A stretch of 64,000 nt of DNA, taken from JALCLA01 sp965653565 (GTDB lineage: Bacteria; Pseudomonadota; Gammaproteobacteria; Xanthomonadales; Xanthomonadaceae). The notes beneath the pieces are model-generated. The model was given only the letters and a program-made list of their open reading frames with translations, was not told where the DNA came from and searched no databases. This document shows positions 47,401 to 55,481 of the stretch, in pieces. The position numbers and the translations under genes are program-made. The stretch is from positions 1 to 64,000 of the forward strand of contig CBFHAI010000007.1 of the NCBI GenBank assembly GCA_965653565.1. The letters are read 5' to 3'. The number at the start of each line of letters is the position of its first letter. Positions within the stretch are counted from its first letter, which is position 1.

Positions 47401-47585
47401 GCACGGCTCGTGGTTCCCGACGGCGTGTGCACGATCGTGACCTGCGCGCCGCTCAACGGCGCGCCGTCGGCGCTGGTAATGCGACCAGCCAGGTTCGCGG
47501 AGGTGTTCTGCGCGTAGACCGGGGCGGTCGCGAGCAGAATGGCGAGGGCGCCGGCGAGGCGCTTTACTCGGAGCTGATTCTTCAT
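44403..47585 (-). CDS. Oar-like TonB-dependent receptor with carboxypeptidase-regulatory domain
   Basis: A 1060-residue outer-membrane protein with a signal peptide (residues 1-25) and a carboxypeptidase-regulatory-like beta-sandwich (ANLAGRITSADGAPLSGAQVTI, about 30-115). The plug (about 115-250, NVTREQIDSFPSIQRSLQDYARLDPRI) and a long barrel follow, ending LQLGFRYKF with terminal Phe. The domain order matches the Oar-like group of TonB-dependent proteins, first known from Myxococcus and frequent in xanthomonads. In Shewanella an Oar-like protein is involved in protease secretion; whether it is so here is unknown. It stands alone, in front of its own terminator. Confidence 0.9.
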   Translation of the reverse strand: MKNQLRVKRLAGALAILLATAPVYAQNTSANLAGRITSADGAPLSGAQVTIVHTPSGTTSRATTDAEGRYAARGLRVGGPYTVTVQKDGFQGEASENVFLLLGETSAVNVDLDAATTLEAVEVVAASQSSIFTPDSMGAGSNVTREQIDSFPSIQRSLQDYARLDPRISQTDKERSEISALGQNSRFNSITIDSVTTNDTFGLESNNLPTIRQPISLDAIEEVQLNIANYDVTQKGYTGANINAVTKSGTNEFSGSVYGTYRDGDWLRETDDRGVDFNGFEEDKSYGATFGGPLIKDTLFFFLNYDKTEVSAAGPDLGAGPFGTRITQAQVDEVISIANSRGMNAGAVNPGGLDTEVESMLAKFDWNISESHRASVRLSATEQSEAILPGFGTTFFSLSSYWYTQEKEFDNYVVELFSDWSDSFSTEARVSYRDYVSTPSVFGNQPQVQIDFGNDNFRFGTEQFRQANVLETQTLNAYFAGNLYVGDHDIKAGVDFESNDVYNLFLDSYYGRYRYGSLEAFRNNDPLREYSYRTSTSGVLDDAAAAYTLDNIGLFVQDVWNVNYNLSLMFGLRYDIPQIDDEPPFNQAFATAFGIRNDATIDGNALLQPRFGFNYTFDWDRPTQLRGGVGLFQGAAANVWLANPFTNNGLTITAFGCGTGGFANCPATGGPVFSADPNNQPEFAAGSGPRADVDVIEDDLEQPSVWKANLAFDHELPWWGTVGSAELILTSVESGIYYEHLNLGTVGAQGPDGRNFYWRSLAPGNYNASQNRFNGTARNGTIAGFNDVVIARQTNKGDGQQLTLSLAKPYTTDSNLTWTVAYAYTNATEVNPLTSSRAISNFGSHAALNPGEEIASRSAYINRDRFSAAISYRHFFFSDLKTEVSMFYEGRKGKPYSWVFNNDANGDNVIGNDLMYMPAGPGDVMFTDPSEEARFWEIAQRNGLLATGGALDRNSSFAPWVNSFDMRFSQELPGFFNDHKAEIWLDVLNVGNLINKDWGHVDEVFFQSGGGSARSFVNFAGIDPATGRYIFDVVSEEEFGRKDRAGESRWALQLGFRYKF

Positions 47586-47825
47586 GGATGGATGCCCTGA
47601 TAGCCCGACAAATGATTAAGGATGCGAGGCGGTAAAACCGCACAAAACCGGACGTGCGACGCAGGCCCTTGCCCGCATCGCGACTGACCGAAACCCGTAT
47701 CCGCTCAACCGGCAGCGCGCCCGAGAACCCCCCAGGCCCGGCATCCGGTTAACCGCAGTTTAACAGCAGACGATGACACTTTTGTAACCCATCACACGGA
47801 TGTCACACGGCCCGGCCGGCCGGTT

Positions 47826-48416
47826 CTAGCCCGGCGCGAGGTAGCCGCGGACCCCGTCGAGGAACATCTGCACCGACAAAGTGACCAGCAACATACCCAT
47901 CAGGCGCTCCACCGCGGTGAGCACGCGGGTGCCGAGCACTTTGTAAAGATAGGTGGCGGAAAACAGGATCGCGGCGGTCGCCAGCCAGGCCAGGAACAGC
48001 GCCAGGCTCCAGTCGGCCAGCCGGCCGGGCTCCGAACTGCCCATCAGGATCACCGCCGCCATGCCCGACGGCCCGGCCACCAGCGGGATCGCCATCGGCA
48101 CGATGAAGGGCTCGCCCTCGGGCAACTCGCCGAGCAGGCCCTCGGGCGTCGGGAAGATCATCCGGATGCCGATCAGGAACAGCACGATGCCGCCGGCGAT
48201 CGACACCGACTCTTGCCGGATGTGCATCGCATCGAGGATCAGCTTGCCGCCCCACAGGAAAACGAACAGCACGCCGAGCGCGATCAGCATCTCGCGCAGC
48301 AACACCACCCGCCGCCGTGCTGGCGACAGCGGTTTGAGCAGGCTGAGGAAGACCGGGACGTTGCCCAGTGGGTCGAGGATCAAGAACAGCAGGATGGCGG
48401 CGGAGATGGTGGTCAT
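47826..48416 (-). CDS. MarC-family integral membrane protein
   Basis: A 196-residue protein with about six membrane segments. It has the family patterns FLILDPLGNVPVFLSLLKPLS and PMAIPLVAGPSGMAAVILM near the middle. MarC proteins are inner-membrane proteins of unresolved function, once linked to antibiotic resistance without support. It starts four bases after the SDR stop, so it is probably the third gene of grxD-SDR-marC. The 240 bases after it hold no gene. Confidence 0.9.
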   Translation of the reverse strand: MTTISAAILLFLILDPLGNVPVFLSLLKPLSPARRRVVLLREMLIALGVLFVFLWGGKLILDAMHIRQESVSIAGGIVLFLIGIRMIFPTPEGLLGELPEGEPFIVPMAIPLVAGPSGMAAVILMGSSEPGRLADWSLALFLAWLATAAILFSATYLYKVLGTRVLTAVERLMGMLLVTLSVQMFLDGVRGYLAPG

Positions 48417-48420
48417 GGGT

Positions 48421-49170
48421 TCACGCCGCGACGTCGAGCACCGTGCCGCGCTGCGCCATGCCCGCAGCGCTGAGCAGGTGCACGCAGACCGGCGCGTAGG
48501 CGGCGGCCTCGGGAATCGCCCCGGGATTCTCCGCAAAATAGGCCTTGCCGCGCAGCGACGTGCGCATCGGCCCCGGTTGCAATCCGTGCACGCGCACCGG
48601 CGATTTCTCGGTTTCGTCGTGCAGCACCGACACTGCGCCGACCAGGCCGTGCTTGGCGATGCCGTAGCCGCCCCAGAAGGCGCGGCCGGCGCGGTCCGGA
48701 TCGTCCAGCACGAACACCACCGCGGCATCCGGGCGCAAGCGCAGCATCGGCAACAGCGCGCGCGTCAGCAGCAGCGGCGCGGCCAGGTTTACGTGCAGCG
48801 CGCGCAGCAGTTCTTCCGGCGCGGTGTTTTCGATCGAGGACAGCCCCTTGAACTCGGCCGCGCAATGCAGCACGCCGTCGATGCCGCCGCAGTCGCGCTG
48901 CAGGGCCTGGGCCAGGTCGTCGTAATCATCGGGCGAGGCGCCTTCCAGATCGAGCGGATAGATCGCCGGCTGCGGCGCGCCGCTGGCGACGAGCGCGTCG
49001 TACAGGCGGCCGAGCTTCGGCACGCGCCGGCCGAGCAACACCACGGTGGCGCCGGCCGCCGCGCAGGCGCGCGCCGCCGCATCGCCGAGCGCGCCGCTGG
49101 CGCCGGTGATCAGGATGGTGCGGCCGGCGAGCGCATCGGCCGCCGGCTGGAAGTCGACCGCCTGCGGCAT
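48421..49170 (-). CDS. Short-chain dehydrogenase/reductase (YciK-like)
   Basis: A 249-residue classical SDR with nucleotide motif LITGASGALGDAAARACAAAG (TGxxxGxG). The catalytic Tyr and Lys lie in WGGYGIAKHGLVGAVS; the expected active-site Ser lies earlier in VVFVLDDPDR, where no Ser is present, so the triad looks altered. The LLxRRVPKLxxLYD and DLEGASPDDYDDLA patterns resemble YciK of E. coli. It overlaps grxD (TGATG), implying coupling. The substrate is unknown. Confidence 0.87.
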   Translation of the reverse strand: MPQAVDFQPAADALAGRTILITGASGALGDAAARACAAAGATVVLLGRRVPKLGRLYDALVASGAPQPAIYPLDLEGASPDDYDDLAQALQRDCGGIDGVLHCAAEFKGLSSIENTAPEELLRALHVNLAAPLLLTRALLPMLRLRPDAAVVFVLDDPDRAGRAFWGGYGIAKHGLVGAVSVLHDETEKSPVRVHGLQPGPMRTSLRGKAYFAENPGAIPEAAAYAPVCVHLLSAAGMAQRGTVLDVAA

Positions 49171-49490
49171 CAGGCCGCCTTCTGCGCGTCGGCCACCATG
49201 CGCGCGAGCTCGCCCTTTTCGTGCAGCTCGACGGTGATGTCGCAACCGCCGATCAGTTCGCCGTGGATGAACAGCTGGGGGAACGTCGGCCAGTTCGAAT
49301 AGCGCGGTAGATTGGCGCGGATTTCGGGTTCCTCGAGCACATTCACCGAATGGAATTCGGCGCCGCAGGCCTTCAACGCCTGCACCACGCGGCTGGAAAA
49401 GCCGCACATCGGAAACTGCGGCGTGCCTTTCATGAAAAGCACGATGGGCTGGCGTTCCACTTCCGACTGGATGCGGTCCTGGATGGTCAT
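49170..49490 (-). CDS. grxD: Monothiol glutaredoxin Grx4/GrxD
   Basis: A 106-residue monothiol glutaredoxin with active site CGFS (GTPQFPMCGFSSRVVQAL) and glutathione-binding WPTFPQLFIHGELIGGCDI. Such proteins carry or deliver [2Fe-2S] clusters, often with BolA. It is the first gene of an apparent grxD-SDR-marC unit on the minus strand, divergent from sodB 115 bases away. The ATG at 49490 gives the standard length. Confidence 0.95.
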   Translation of the reverse strand: MTIQDRIQSEVERQPIVLFMKGTPQFPMCGFSSRVVQALKACGAEFHSVNVLEEPEIRANLPRYSNWPTFPQLFIHGELIGGCDITVELHEKGELARMVADAQKAA

Positions 49491-49605
49491 GCGGATCTCC
49501 TGCGATCGATGGCGCGCAAGGCCGGGCCGGCCGCGGCGATAAGTTAGAATTGTAGTTCGTCCCGCACACCAGCGGGTCACGCCAACCTCACAGGAGAGCC
49601 GACCC

Positions 49606-50184
49606 ATGGCGATCGAACTGCCGCCCCTGCCGTATGAGCGCAACGCGCTCGAGCCGCACATCTCGGCCGAGACGCTCGACTTCCACTACGGCAAGCATCA
49701 CCAGACCTACGTCACCAATCTCAACAACCTGATCAAGGGCACCGAGTTCGAGAACGCCGATCTCGAAACCATCGTGAAGAAATCGCAGGGCGGGGTCTTC
49801 AACAACTCGGCCCAGGTGTGGAACCACACCTTCTATTGGAACTGCCTGAAGCCGCAGGGCGGCGGCGAGCCCACCGGCAAGCTGGCCGACGGCATCGCCA
49901 AGGCCTTCGGTTCGTTCGCGGCGTTCAAGGAAGAATTCAGCAAGACCGCGATCGGCACCTTCGGCTCGGGCTGGGCCTGGCTGGTGCAGCGTCCCGACGG
50001 CTCGCTCGGCCTGGTCAGCACCTCCAACGCGGCCACGCCGCTCACCGGTCCGGACGTCGCGCTGTTGACCTGCGATGTGTGGGAACACGCCTACTACATC
50101 GATTACCGCAATGCGCGTCCGAAGTATCTCGAAGCGTTCTGGAACCTGGTGAACTGGGATTTCGCCGCGAGCCGGATGAGCTGA
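49606..50184 (+). CDS. sodB: Iron superoxide dismutase
   Basis: A 192-residue superoxide dismutase. Metal ligands are the His of LDFHYGKHHQTYVT, the His of AQVWNHTFYWNCL, and Asp/His in CDVWEHAYYIDYRNARPKYLEAFW. The GGG...FGSFAAFKEEF and WAWLVQ features favour the Fe form; manganese use cannot be excluded by sequence alone. It removes superoxide in the cytoplasm. AGGAGA lies seven bases before the ATG, and a TAGAAT box at 49545-49550 is a possible -10 element. Confidence 0.95.
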   Translation: MAIELPPLPYERNALEPHISAETLDFHYGKHHQTYVTNLNNLIKGTEFENADLETIVKKSQGGVFNNSAQVWNHTFYWNCLKPQGGGEPTGKLADGIAKAFGSFAAFKEEFSKTAIGTFGSGWAWLVQRPDGSLGLVSTSNAATPLTGPDVALLTCDVWEHAYYIDYRNARPKYLEAFWNLVNWDFAASRMS

Positions 50185-50189
50185 GCCAC

Positions 50190-51287
50190 TTGAACCACCC
50201 CGACGCCGTGCCCGCGTCCGCGCCGCTGCTGGCGCTGCACGGCGTCGGTTGCGACATCGCCGCGCACGCCATCGTGCGCGGCGTGAGTTTCACGCTCGCC
50301 GCCGGCGAGCTGGGCTGCCTGCTCGGCCCGAGCGGCTGCGGCAAGACGACCCTGCTGCGCGCCATCGCCGGATTCCAGTCGCTCGCCGCCGGCCGCATCG
50401 AGCTGCGCGGGCGCGAAGTTTCGAGCGCCGCGCGCGTGCTTGCGCCGGAGGCGCGCAGCCTGGGCTTCGTATTCCAGGATCTCGCGCTGTTTCCGCATCT
50501 GGACGTCGGTGCGAACGTGGCTTTCGGATTGCAGGCGCTGCCGCGTGCCGAGCGCGCGCCACGCGTGCGCGAAACGCTCGCGCTGCTCGGTTTGCAGGAC
50601 TTCGCCGCACGCTATCCGCACGAACTTTCCGGCGGCCAGCAACAACGCGTCGCCCTCGCGCGCTCGCTCGCACCGCGGCCCGACCTGTTGCTGCTCGACG
50701 AACCTTTCTCCAGCCTCGATGCGCACCTGCGCGCAACCTTGCGCGAAGAATTGCGCGGCTTGCTGAAGCGTCTGGGCATCGCTGCCCTGCTCGTCACGCA
50801 CGACCAGGACGAAGCCTTCGCCTTCGCCGATCGGGTCGGCGTGATGCACGCGGGCACGCTCGAACAGTGGGACAGCAGTTTCGATGTCTATCATCGGCCG
50901 GCGTCCGCTTTCGTCGCGCGCTTCGTCGGCGAAGGCCGTTTCCTGCGCGGACGCGCCGTCGATGCGACGACGGTGGAAACCACGCTCGGCCGATTGCGCC
51001 CGGGGCAGCCGATCGCAGTGCCGGCCAACTCGGACGTGCGCGTGCTGATCCGTCCCGACGATATCCAGCCCGATCCCGCCGCGGGCATCGAAGCGGACGT
51101 CGTGGCTTCGGCCTTCCGCGGCGCCGAAACCTTCTACACCTTGCGCCTGCCCGACGGCGAAGAAGTGAGCGCGCTGTTTCCGAGTCATCTGCAGCATGCG
51201 ATCGGCGAGCGCGTCCGGGTGCGGCTCGATCTCGAACACGTGGTGGTGTTCGCAGCCGACAACGCAGCGAGCGCGCCGACGACGTAA
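50190..51287 (+). CDS. FbpC-like ABC transporter ATP-binding protein (orphan)
   Basis: A 365-residue ATPase of the Fe3+/spermidine-type importer group. Walker A is LLGPSGCGKTTLLRAIAGF, the signature is ELSGGQQQRVALARSL, and Walker B is LLLLDEPFSSLD. The C-terminal TOBE-like region (RVLIRPDDI) follows. It begins at a TTG (50190) five bases after the sodB stop, so the two may be cotranscribed. No permease or binding-protein gene is nearby, so its partners lie elsewhere. Iron uptake beside an Fe-SOD gene would be plausible but is not proven. Confidence 0.87.
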   Translation: MNHPDAVPASAPLLALHGVGCDIAAHAIVRGVSFTLAAGELGCLLGPSGCGKTTLLRAIAGFQSLAAGRIELRGREVSSAARVLAPEARSLGFVFQDLALFPHLDVGANVAFGLQALPRAERAPRVRETLALLGLQDFAARYPHELSGGQQQRVALARSLAPRPDLLLLDEPFSSLDAHLRATLREELRGLLKRLGIAALLVTHDQDEAFAFADRVGVMHAGTLEQWDSSFDVYHRPASAFVARFVGEGRFLRGRAVDATTVETTLGRLRPGQPIAVPANSDVRVLIRPDDIQPDPAAGIEADVVASAFRGAETFYTLRLPDGEEVSALFPSHLQHAIGERVRVRLDLEHVVVFAADNAASAPTT

Positions 51288-51333
51288 CCGGCCGCGTCGC
51301 GCTAGGATGACGCTCCCGCCGAGGAGCCGTCCC

Positions 51334-52320
51334 ATGAAGCGCGCCACCTACCAGCAGCGCGGCCCCGTGCCGCAGGACGTGATCGACGCCGTCGATTTCA
51401 CGCTGCCGCCACTCACCGAAGGCCAGGCACTGGTGCAGGTGCTCGCCGCGCCGATCAATCCGTCCGACGTGCTCACGCTCACCGGCCAGTACGGCCTGCT
51501 GCCGCCGCTGCCCGCGGTGGGCGGCAACGAAGGCGTCGGCCGCGTTGTCGAACTCGGTCCGTCCACGTCGCACTTGAGCGTGGGCCAGACGGTATTGCTG
51601 CCGGTCGGCATCGGCACCTGGACATCGCATCTGGTGGTCGATGCGCGACGCCTGATGCCGCTGCCCAATGAAGCCGATCCGCAGCAACTGGCGATGATGA
51701 CGGTCAATCCGCCGACGGCGCTTTTGATGCTGCGCGAATTCGTCGATCTGCAGCCGGGCGACTGGGTGATCCAGAACGCGGCGAATTCGGCGGTCGGCGC
51801 CTATCTGATCCAGATCGCCCAATTGCGCGGCATCAAGACGATCAATCTGGTGCGGCGCGAATCGGCGATCGAGGGCGTGCGCGAAGTCGGCGGCGAACAC
51901 GTGCTCGTCGATGGCGACAAGCTCGCCAAACGCGTGGCGGAAATCACCGGCGGCGCGCCGATCCGATTGGGCGTCGATTCGGTCGGCGGCGCCGCCACCG
52001 ATCGCCTCGCCTCCGCGCTCGCCGAACGCGCGGTACTGGTGAACTACGGCGCGATGAGCGGCGAGCCCTGCCAGGTGTCACCGGCCTCGTTCGTGTTCCG
52101 CGACGTCACGCTGCGCGGTTTCTGGCTGTCGCGCTGGTTCAAGGAAGCCACGCCCGAAGCGCGGCAGGCCGTGTTCGGCGAAATCGCCACGCTGATCGCG
52201 CGCGGCAAACTGCATGCGCGCGTCGATGCGACTTTTCCGGTCGAACGCATCCGCGAAGCCGTGGCCGCCGCCGCATCGGGCGGGCGCAACGGCAAGGTAC
52301 TGATCGTTCCGGCGGACTGA
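51334..52320 (+). CDS. MDR-family NAD(P)H-dependent reductase (MECR-like)
   Basis: A 328-residue medium-chain dehydrogenase/reductase without the structural-zinc cysteines. The motifs AAPINPSDVLTLTGQYG, GGNEGVGRVVELG and WVIQNAANSAVGAYLIQIAQLRGIKTINLVRR match 2-enoyl thioester reductases (MECR/ETR type) and related quinone reductases. It probably reduces an enoyl or quinone substrate with NADPH. The ATG has GAGGAG ten bases upstream. It converges on the MFS transporter gene, 25 bases away. Confidence 0.87.
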   Translation: MKRATYQQRGPVPQDVIDAVDFTLPPLTEGQALVQVLAAPINPSDVLTLTGQYGLLPPLPAVGGNEGVGRVVELGPSTSHLSVGQTVLLPVGIGTWTSHLVVDARRLMPLPNEADPQQLAMMTVNPPTALLMLREFVDLQPGDWVIQNAANSAVGAYLIQIAQLRGIKTINLVRRESAIEGVREVGGEHVLVDGDKLAKRVAEITGGAPIRLGVDSVGGAATDRLASALAERAVLVNYGAMSGEPCQVSPASFVFRDVTLRGFWLSRWFKEATPEARQAVFGEIATLIARGKLHARVDATFPVERIREAVAAAASGGRNGKVLIVPAD

Positions 52321-52345
52321 ATCAGACGGGTAAATTCAGGCTGCG

Positions 52346-53596
52346 TCAAAGCCGCTCGGTGGGCTCGAGCGCGGCGCCGTCGCGCCGCGTGTCGGGTACG
52401 CGTTTCACATCGCGCCGATACAGCCGCCAGAAGATCCACGCCACCGCGCAAAAGCCGGCCGCCACCAGCGCCAACCGCATCGCGTCGTGGCTGGCCCACG
52501 GCGACACCGCGCCGGCCAGCACGGCGTTGAAACTCAAACCGACGAAGGCCTGCATCGACGAGGCCGCGCCGCGCTGGCGCGGATAAAGATCGAGGATGGC
52601 GAGCGTGAGAATCGGAAACACCAGCGCGATGCCGATCGCATTGAGCGACATCGGCAACACCGCCCACGGCACGCTCGGCTCGGTCACCAGCAGGTTGTAG
52701 GCGAGATTGATCACCATCGCGATCGCGCACAGCACGAAACCCAACCCCGCCGACTGCGCACCGGTGAGTCTCCCGGCGAGCCGGCCGGAAAGAAAGGCCC
52801 CGAACATCATGCCGCTGATCATCGGAATGAAGAACCAGCCGAACTGCTGCTGGTTCAGATGCAGCACATCGAGTACGAAGGCCGGCGCCGACGCGATGTA
52901 AAGGAACAGCGCGCCGAAATTGAAACTGCCGGCGATCGACAGCAGCAGGAACTGCTTGTTGCTCAGGATCGCGCGATTGCCGTGATACAGCGTGCGCAGC
53001 TTCAGCGGAATGCGATTGGCCTTCGGATGCGTCTCGGGCAGCCACATTGCCGTGAGCACCAGAAGCAGCACCGAAAACGCGGTGAGAAACCAGAAGATCG
53101 TGCGCCAGTCCGACCAGCCGAGAATCCAGCCGCCCACCACCGGCGCCACCGCCGGCGCGATGCCGAAGATCATCGTGATGTGCGACATCAACCGCTGCGC
53201 ATCGTCGCCGTCGAGGCAATCGCGAATGATGGCGCGCCCCACGATCAGCCCGGCACCCGCCGACATGCCCTGCAGCGCGCGGAATATCAACAGCTGCGGC
53301 AGATCGCGCGCCAGCGCGCAGCCGATCGACGCCGCAATGAACGCTACGACGCCCCACAGGATCACCGGCTTGCGCCCCACCGCATCCGACAGCGGCCCAT
53401 GGAACACGCTCATCAACGCATAGGCGAGCAGATACACGCTGATGCTCTGCTGCATCGCCACCGCCGACACCGCGAACTCGGCTTCGATGGCGGGAAACGC
53501 CGGAAAAATCGTATCGATGGCGAACGGACCGAACATCGCCAGCCCGCCGAGCAGCAAGGCCAGTCGGGCGCGGGAAACCGCAGGTTTGGGGGCCAT
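52346..53596 (-). CDS. Bcr/CflA-type MFS drug transporter
   Basis: A 416-residue transporter with 12 predicted membrane segments. The loop 2-3 motif is GPLSDAVGRKPVILWG; others are RALQGMSAGAGLIVGRAIIRD and PVVGGWILGWSDWRTIFWFLTAF, typical of the Bcr/CflA subfamily of drug:H+ antiporters. It probably exports small toxic compounds; the substrate is unknown. A palindrome CTCGCGC-N10-GCGCGAG lies just before the start. A 5' fragment of the same gene is duplicated at 55253-55476. It follows the first delta-60 gene by 94 bases. Confidence 0.93.
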   Translation of the reverse strand: MAPKPAVSRARLALLLGGLAMFGPFAIDTIFPAFPAIEAEFAVSAVAMQQSISVYLLAYALMSVFHGPLSDAVGRKPVILWGVVAFIAASIGCALARDLPQLLIFRALQGMSAGAGLIVGRAIIRDCLDGDDAQRLMSHITMIFGIAPAVAPVVGGWILGWSDWRTIFWFLTAFSVLLLVLTAMWLPETHPKANRIPLKLRTLYHGNRAILSNKQFLLLSIAGSFNFGALFLYIASAPAFVLDVLHLNQQQFGWFFIPMISGMMFGAFLSGRLAGRLTGAQSAGLGFVLCAIAMVINLAYNLLVTEPSVPWAVLPMSLNAIGIALVFPILTLAILDLYPRQRGAASSMQAFVGLSFNAVLAGAVSPWASHDAMRLALVAAGFCAVAWIFWRLYRRDVKRVPDTRRDGAALEPTERL

Positions 53597-53601
53597 CGAG
53601 A

Positions 53602-53625
53602 CTCGCGCGAAATGATTTGCGCGAG
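53602..53625 (-). promoter_or_regulatory. Palindromic operator-like site before the MFS start
   Basis: CTCGCGC and GCGCGAG are separated by 10 bases and end six bases before the MFS start codon. The same palindrome is kept in the duplicated copy at 55482-55505, while the sequence between the arms differs. This is compatible with a repressor site in the 5' leader. Its regulator is unknown. Confidence 0.5.
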
Positions 53626-53690
53626 CATAACAGTGCCGAACACTCGGTCATCGCCCCCGATCTGCGTCGAGGGCGGCGACCTGGAACCCC

Positions 53691-55103
53691 TTATTCGAAT
53701 CCGTTTGCGAACAGCGACGGAACTTTCGTCTCGAGCCGATAGACGACGAAGCCCGTATCCATTCCACCCGCGTCGAACTCGCCGAGGATGACGGGACGAA
53801 GATCCTGCATTGCGATCGCAACACCGCGCTCGCCACCGGTCGATGTCGGCGGTGCGGGAAGAAGCGTTGTGCCGCCGGCGCCGAAGGTGGTGTCGACATC
53901 GCCATCGGGCGTGAGGCGTATCACGGCGATGTCGCTGGGATCGGTGGCGCCGTCTCCGTGGTAGAGCGTGCCGACGAGAAAGATTCGGCCGAAGTCATCC
54001 ACGACCATCCCGGATAAGGTTTCGTCCTTCTCCGGGTGCGCTGAGTCGAAGTGGTATATGCGTTTGCCATTTCCATCTGGTCCGAAATTGGGATCGAGGT
54101 CAACCGACGAAGGGGATAGCAATCGCGCCAACGCAATTTCCCGATTTTCCCCATCGGCATCCGCAGTTGCGATACCCGCAAGCAGTATCCTGCCAGCAAT
54201 ATCCTGACCGACGGCCACGGCGCGGTCGTCGGCGTTGCTGTTGGGCAAATCGAACGTCACGGTAGCAGCGTCGGAGTTGCCGTCATCGCCAAGGGCGACC
54301 AGGAAGAAATCCCGGTCGGTCGCAAGAAAAACAGGATTTGCTCCCAGAAAAATATCCCCGACAACGTACGCCCCGCCAACCACTCTAGTCGCGGCCCGAG
54401 CCGTCTCGGGAAATCCAAGTGCGTCGTCGATTCTTATTTGCCCCGTTCCCGAATAGAAATCCAGGTCGGGCGCTATGCCCGCCCCCTTGTCGATCAGCCG
54501 AGTCACGTAGACATCGGTGTTTTCCGTGCCAGCGGTACCGACCACGAAAAATCCCCCGTCCTCGTCCGGCACGGTGGACGCATCCCAGCGCAACGGCTCA
54601 CCGGCCAGCGTCGCAAAATGGCTGCTCGGCTGGCCGGTACCATCGACGCAAACGGTGTAGCCACGCTGCAGCCACGCGGCAGAATCGTAAGCGGAACCTG
54701 CGAGGCAGAAACCGCCATCGGCCAAAAGCGTAGTAGCGGCAGCACTGCCCGGCATTCCATCGGGACCGGCAGCGTGCAACTTTCCACTGCCTAAGAAGCC
54801 GAACATAGTGTCAAGCGTTCCGTCAGCTTCGAGCCGCGCTACGACCAATTCAGTGAAGTGCTGGAGCGAGCTCGCAGTACCGCTGACCACAATCCGTCCA
54901 TTGCCATCGACCGCGATGGCAGATGGGAAGTCCCCGTCGCCGTTGCCCAGATCGAACTGGATGACTCGATGGCCCAGGTCGCCGAATTGGCCATCGACAT
55001 CCCCATCTTTGGCCATTGCCGATTGGGAACCGAGGCCCGCGATGATCGCCGCAAGGAGCACCGAGGTCCGTTGATTGTTGCCGCGTGGTCTGAGGTAAGT
55101 CAT
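53691..55103 (-). CDS. Secreted delta-60-repeat protein, copy 1 (FANGFE C-terminus)
   Basis: A 470-residue exported protein with a signal peptide (about residues 1-38, ending SAMA). It is composed of repeats such as DGDVDGQFGDLGHRVI and SAIAVDGNGRIVVSGT, characteristic of delta-60 repeat (DUF5122-like) proteins. The function of such proteins is unknown; they form propeller-like folds. It ends KVPSLFANGFE. It is very similar along its length to copy 2 (55567-57003) and more distantly to copy 3. Start ATG 55103 gives the signal peptide; the frame extends upstream through the duplicated MFS fragment. The codon and base usage looks less GC-biased than its neighbours. Confidence 0.85.
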   Translation of the reverse strand: MTYLRPRGNNQRTSVLLAAIIAGLGSQSAMAKDGDVDGQFGDLGHRVIQFDLGNGDGDFPSAIAVDGNGRIVVSGTASSLQHFTELVVARLEADGTLDTMFGFLGSGKLHAAGPDGMPGSAAATTLLADGGFCLAGSAYDSAAWLQRGYTVCVDGTGQPSSHFATLAGEPLRWDASTVPDEDGGFFVVGTAGTENTDVYVTRLIDKGAGIAPDLDFYSGTGQIRIDDALGFPETARAATRVVGGAYVVGDIFLGANPVFLATDRDFFLVALGDDGNSDAATVTFDLPNSNADDRAVAVGQDIAGRILLAGIATADADGENREIALARLLSPSSVDLDPNFGPDGNGKRIYHFDSAHPEKDETLSGMVVDDFGRIFLVGTLYHGDGATDPSDIAVIRLTPDGDVDTTFGAGGTTLLPAPPTSTGGERGVAIAMQDLRPVILGEFDAGGMDTGFVVYRLETKVPSLFANGFE

Positions 55104-55252
55104 GTGTTTCCCGACTTGCGAAGGAGGAAAGAGCACGGCGACGGTCGCGTCGGACCCGCTCCTGCGCAGTACGCGCGCCCGCCATGGCGCGGACATCTTC
55201 CACTTCGACTCGACGCCCGGCGTTGAATCCCGGCGCCCCGATCTGTCGGACA

Positions 55253-55476
55253 CGCCCCACCGCATCCGACAGCGGCCCATGGAACACGCTCATCATCGCG
55301 TAGGCGATCAGGTAAACGCTGATGCTCTGCTGCATCGCCACCGCCGACACCGCGAACTCGGCTTCGATGGCGGGAAACGCCGGGAAAATCGTATCGATGG
55401 CGAACGGCCCGAACATCGCCAGGCCGCCCAGCAGCAGGGCCAGCCGGGCGCGGGAAACCGAATGTTTGGGAAGCAT
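55253..55476 (-). pseudogene. Duplicated 5' fragment of the MFS transporter gene
   Basis: The first 74 or so codons of the Bcr/CflA gene are repeated here, from a start at 55476 to GPLSDAVGR, with few changes. The homology then ends abruptly at about 55253 and continues into sequence upstream of delta-60 copy 1. The fragment retains the upstream palindrome and start codon but lacks ten membrane segments. It is a remnant of the tandem duplication that produced the two delta-60 genes. The frame stays open to 54850 in a meaningless extension. Confidence 0.88.
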
Positions 55477-55481
55477 CGAGA

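Noticed and set aside
44586..47600. A 1004-residue frame antisense to the Oar-like receptor
   Set aside because: There is no signal peptide, ribosome-binding site or motif, and the receptor on the other strand is complete.
54850..55476. A 208-residue MFS-like protein as a real gene
   Set aside because: Only the first 74 codons match the transporter; the remainder is an unrelated frame that runs into the delta-60 copy 1 upstream region. It is a duplication remnant.
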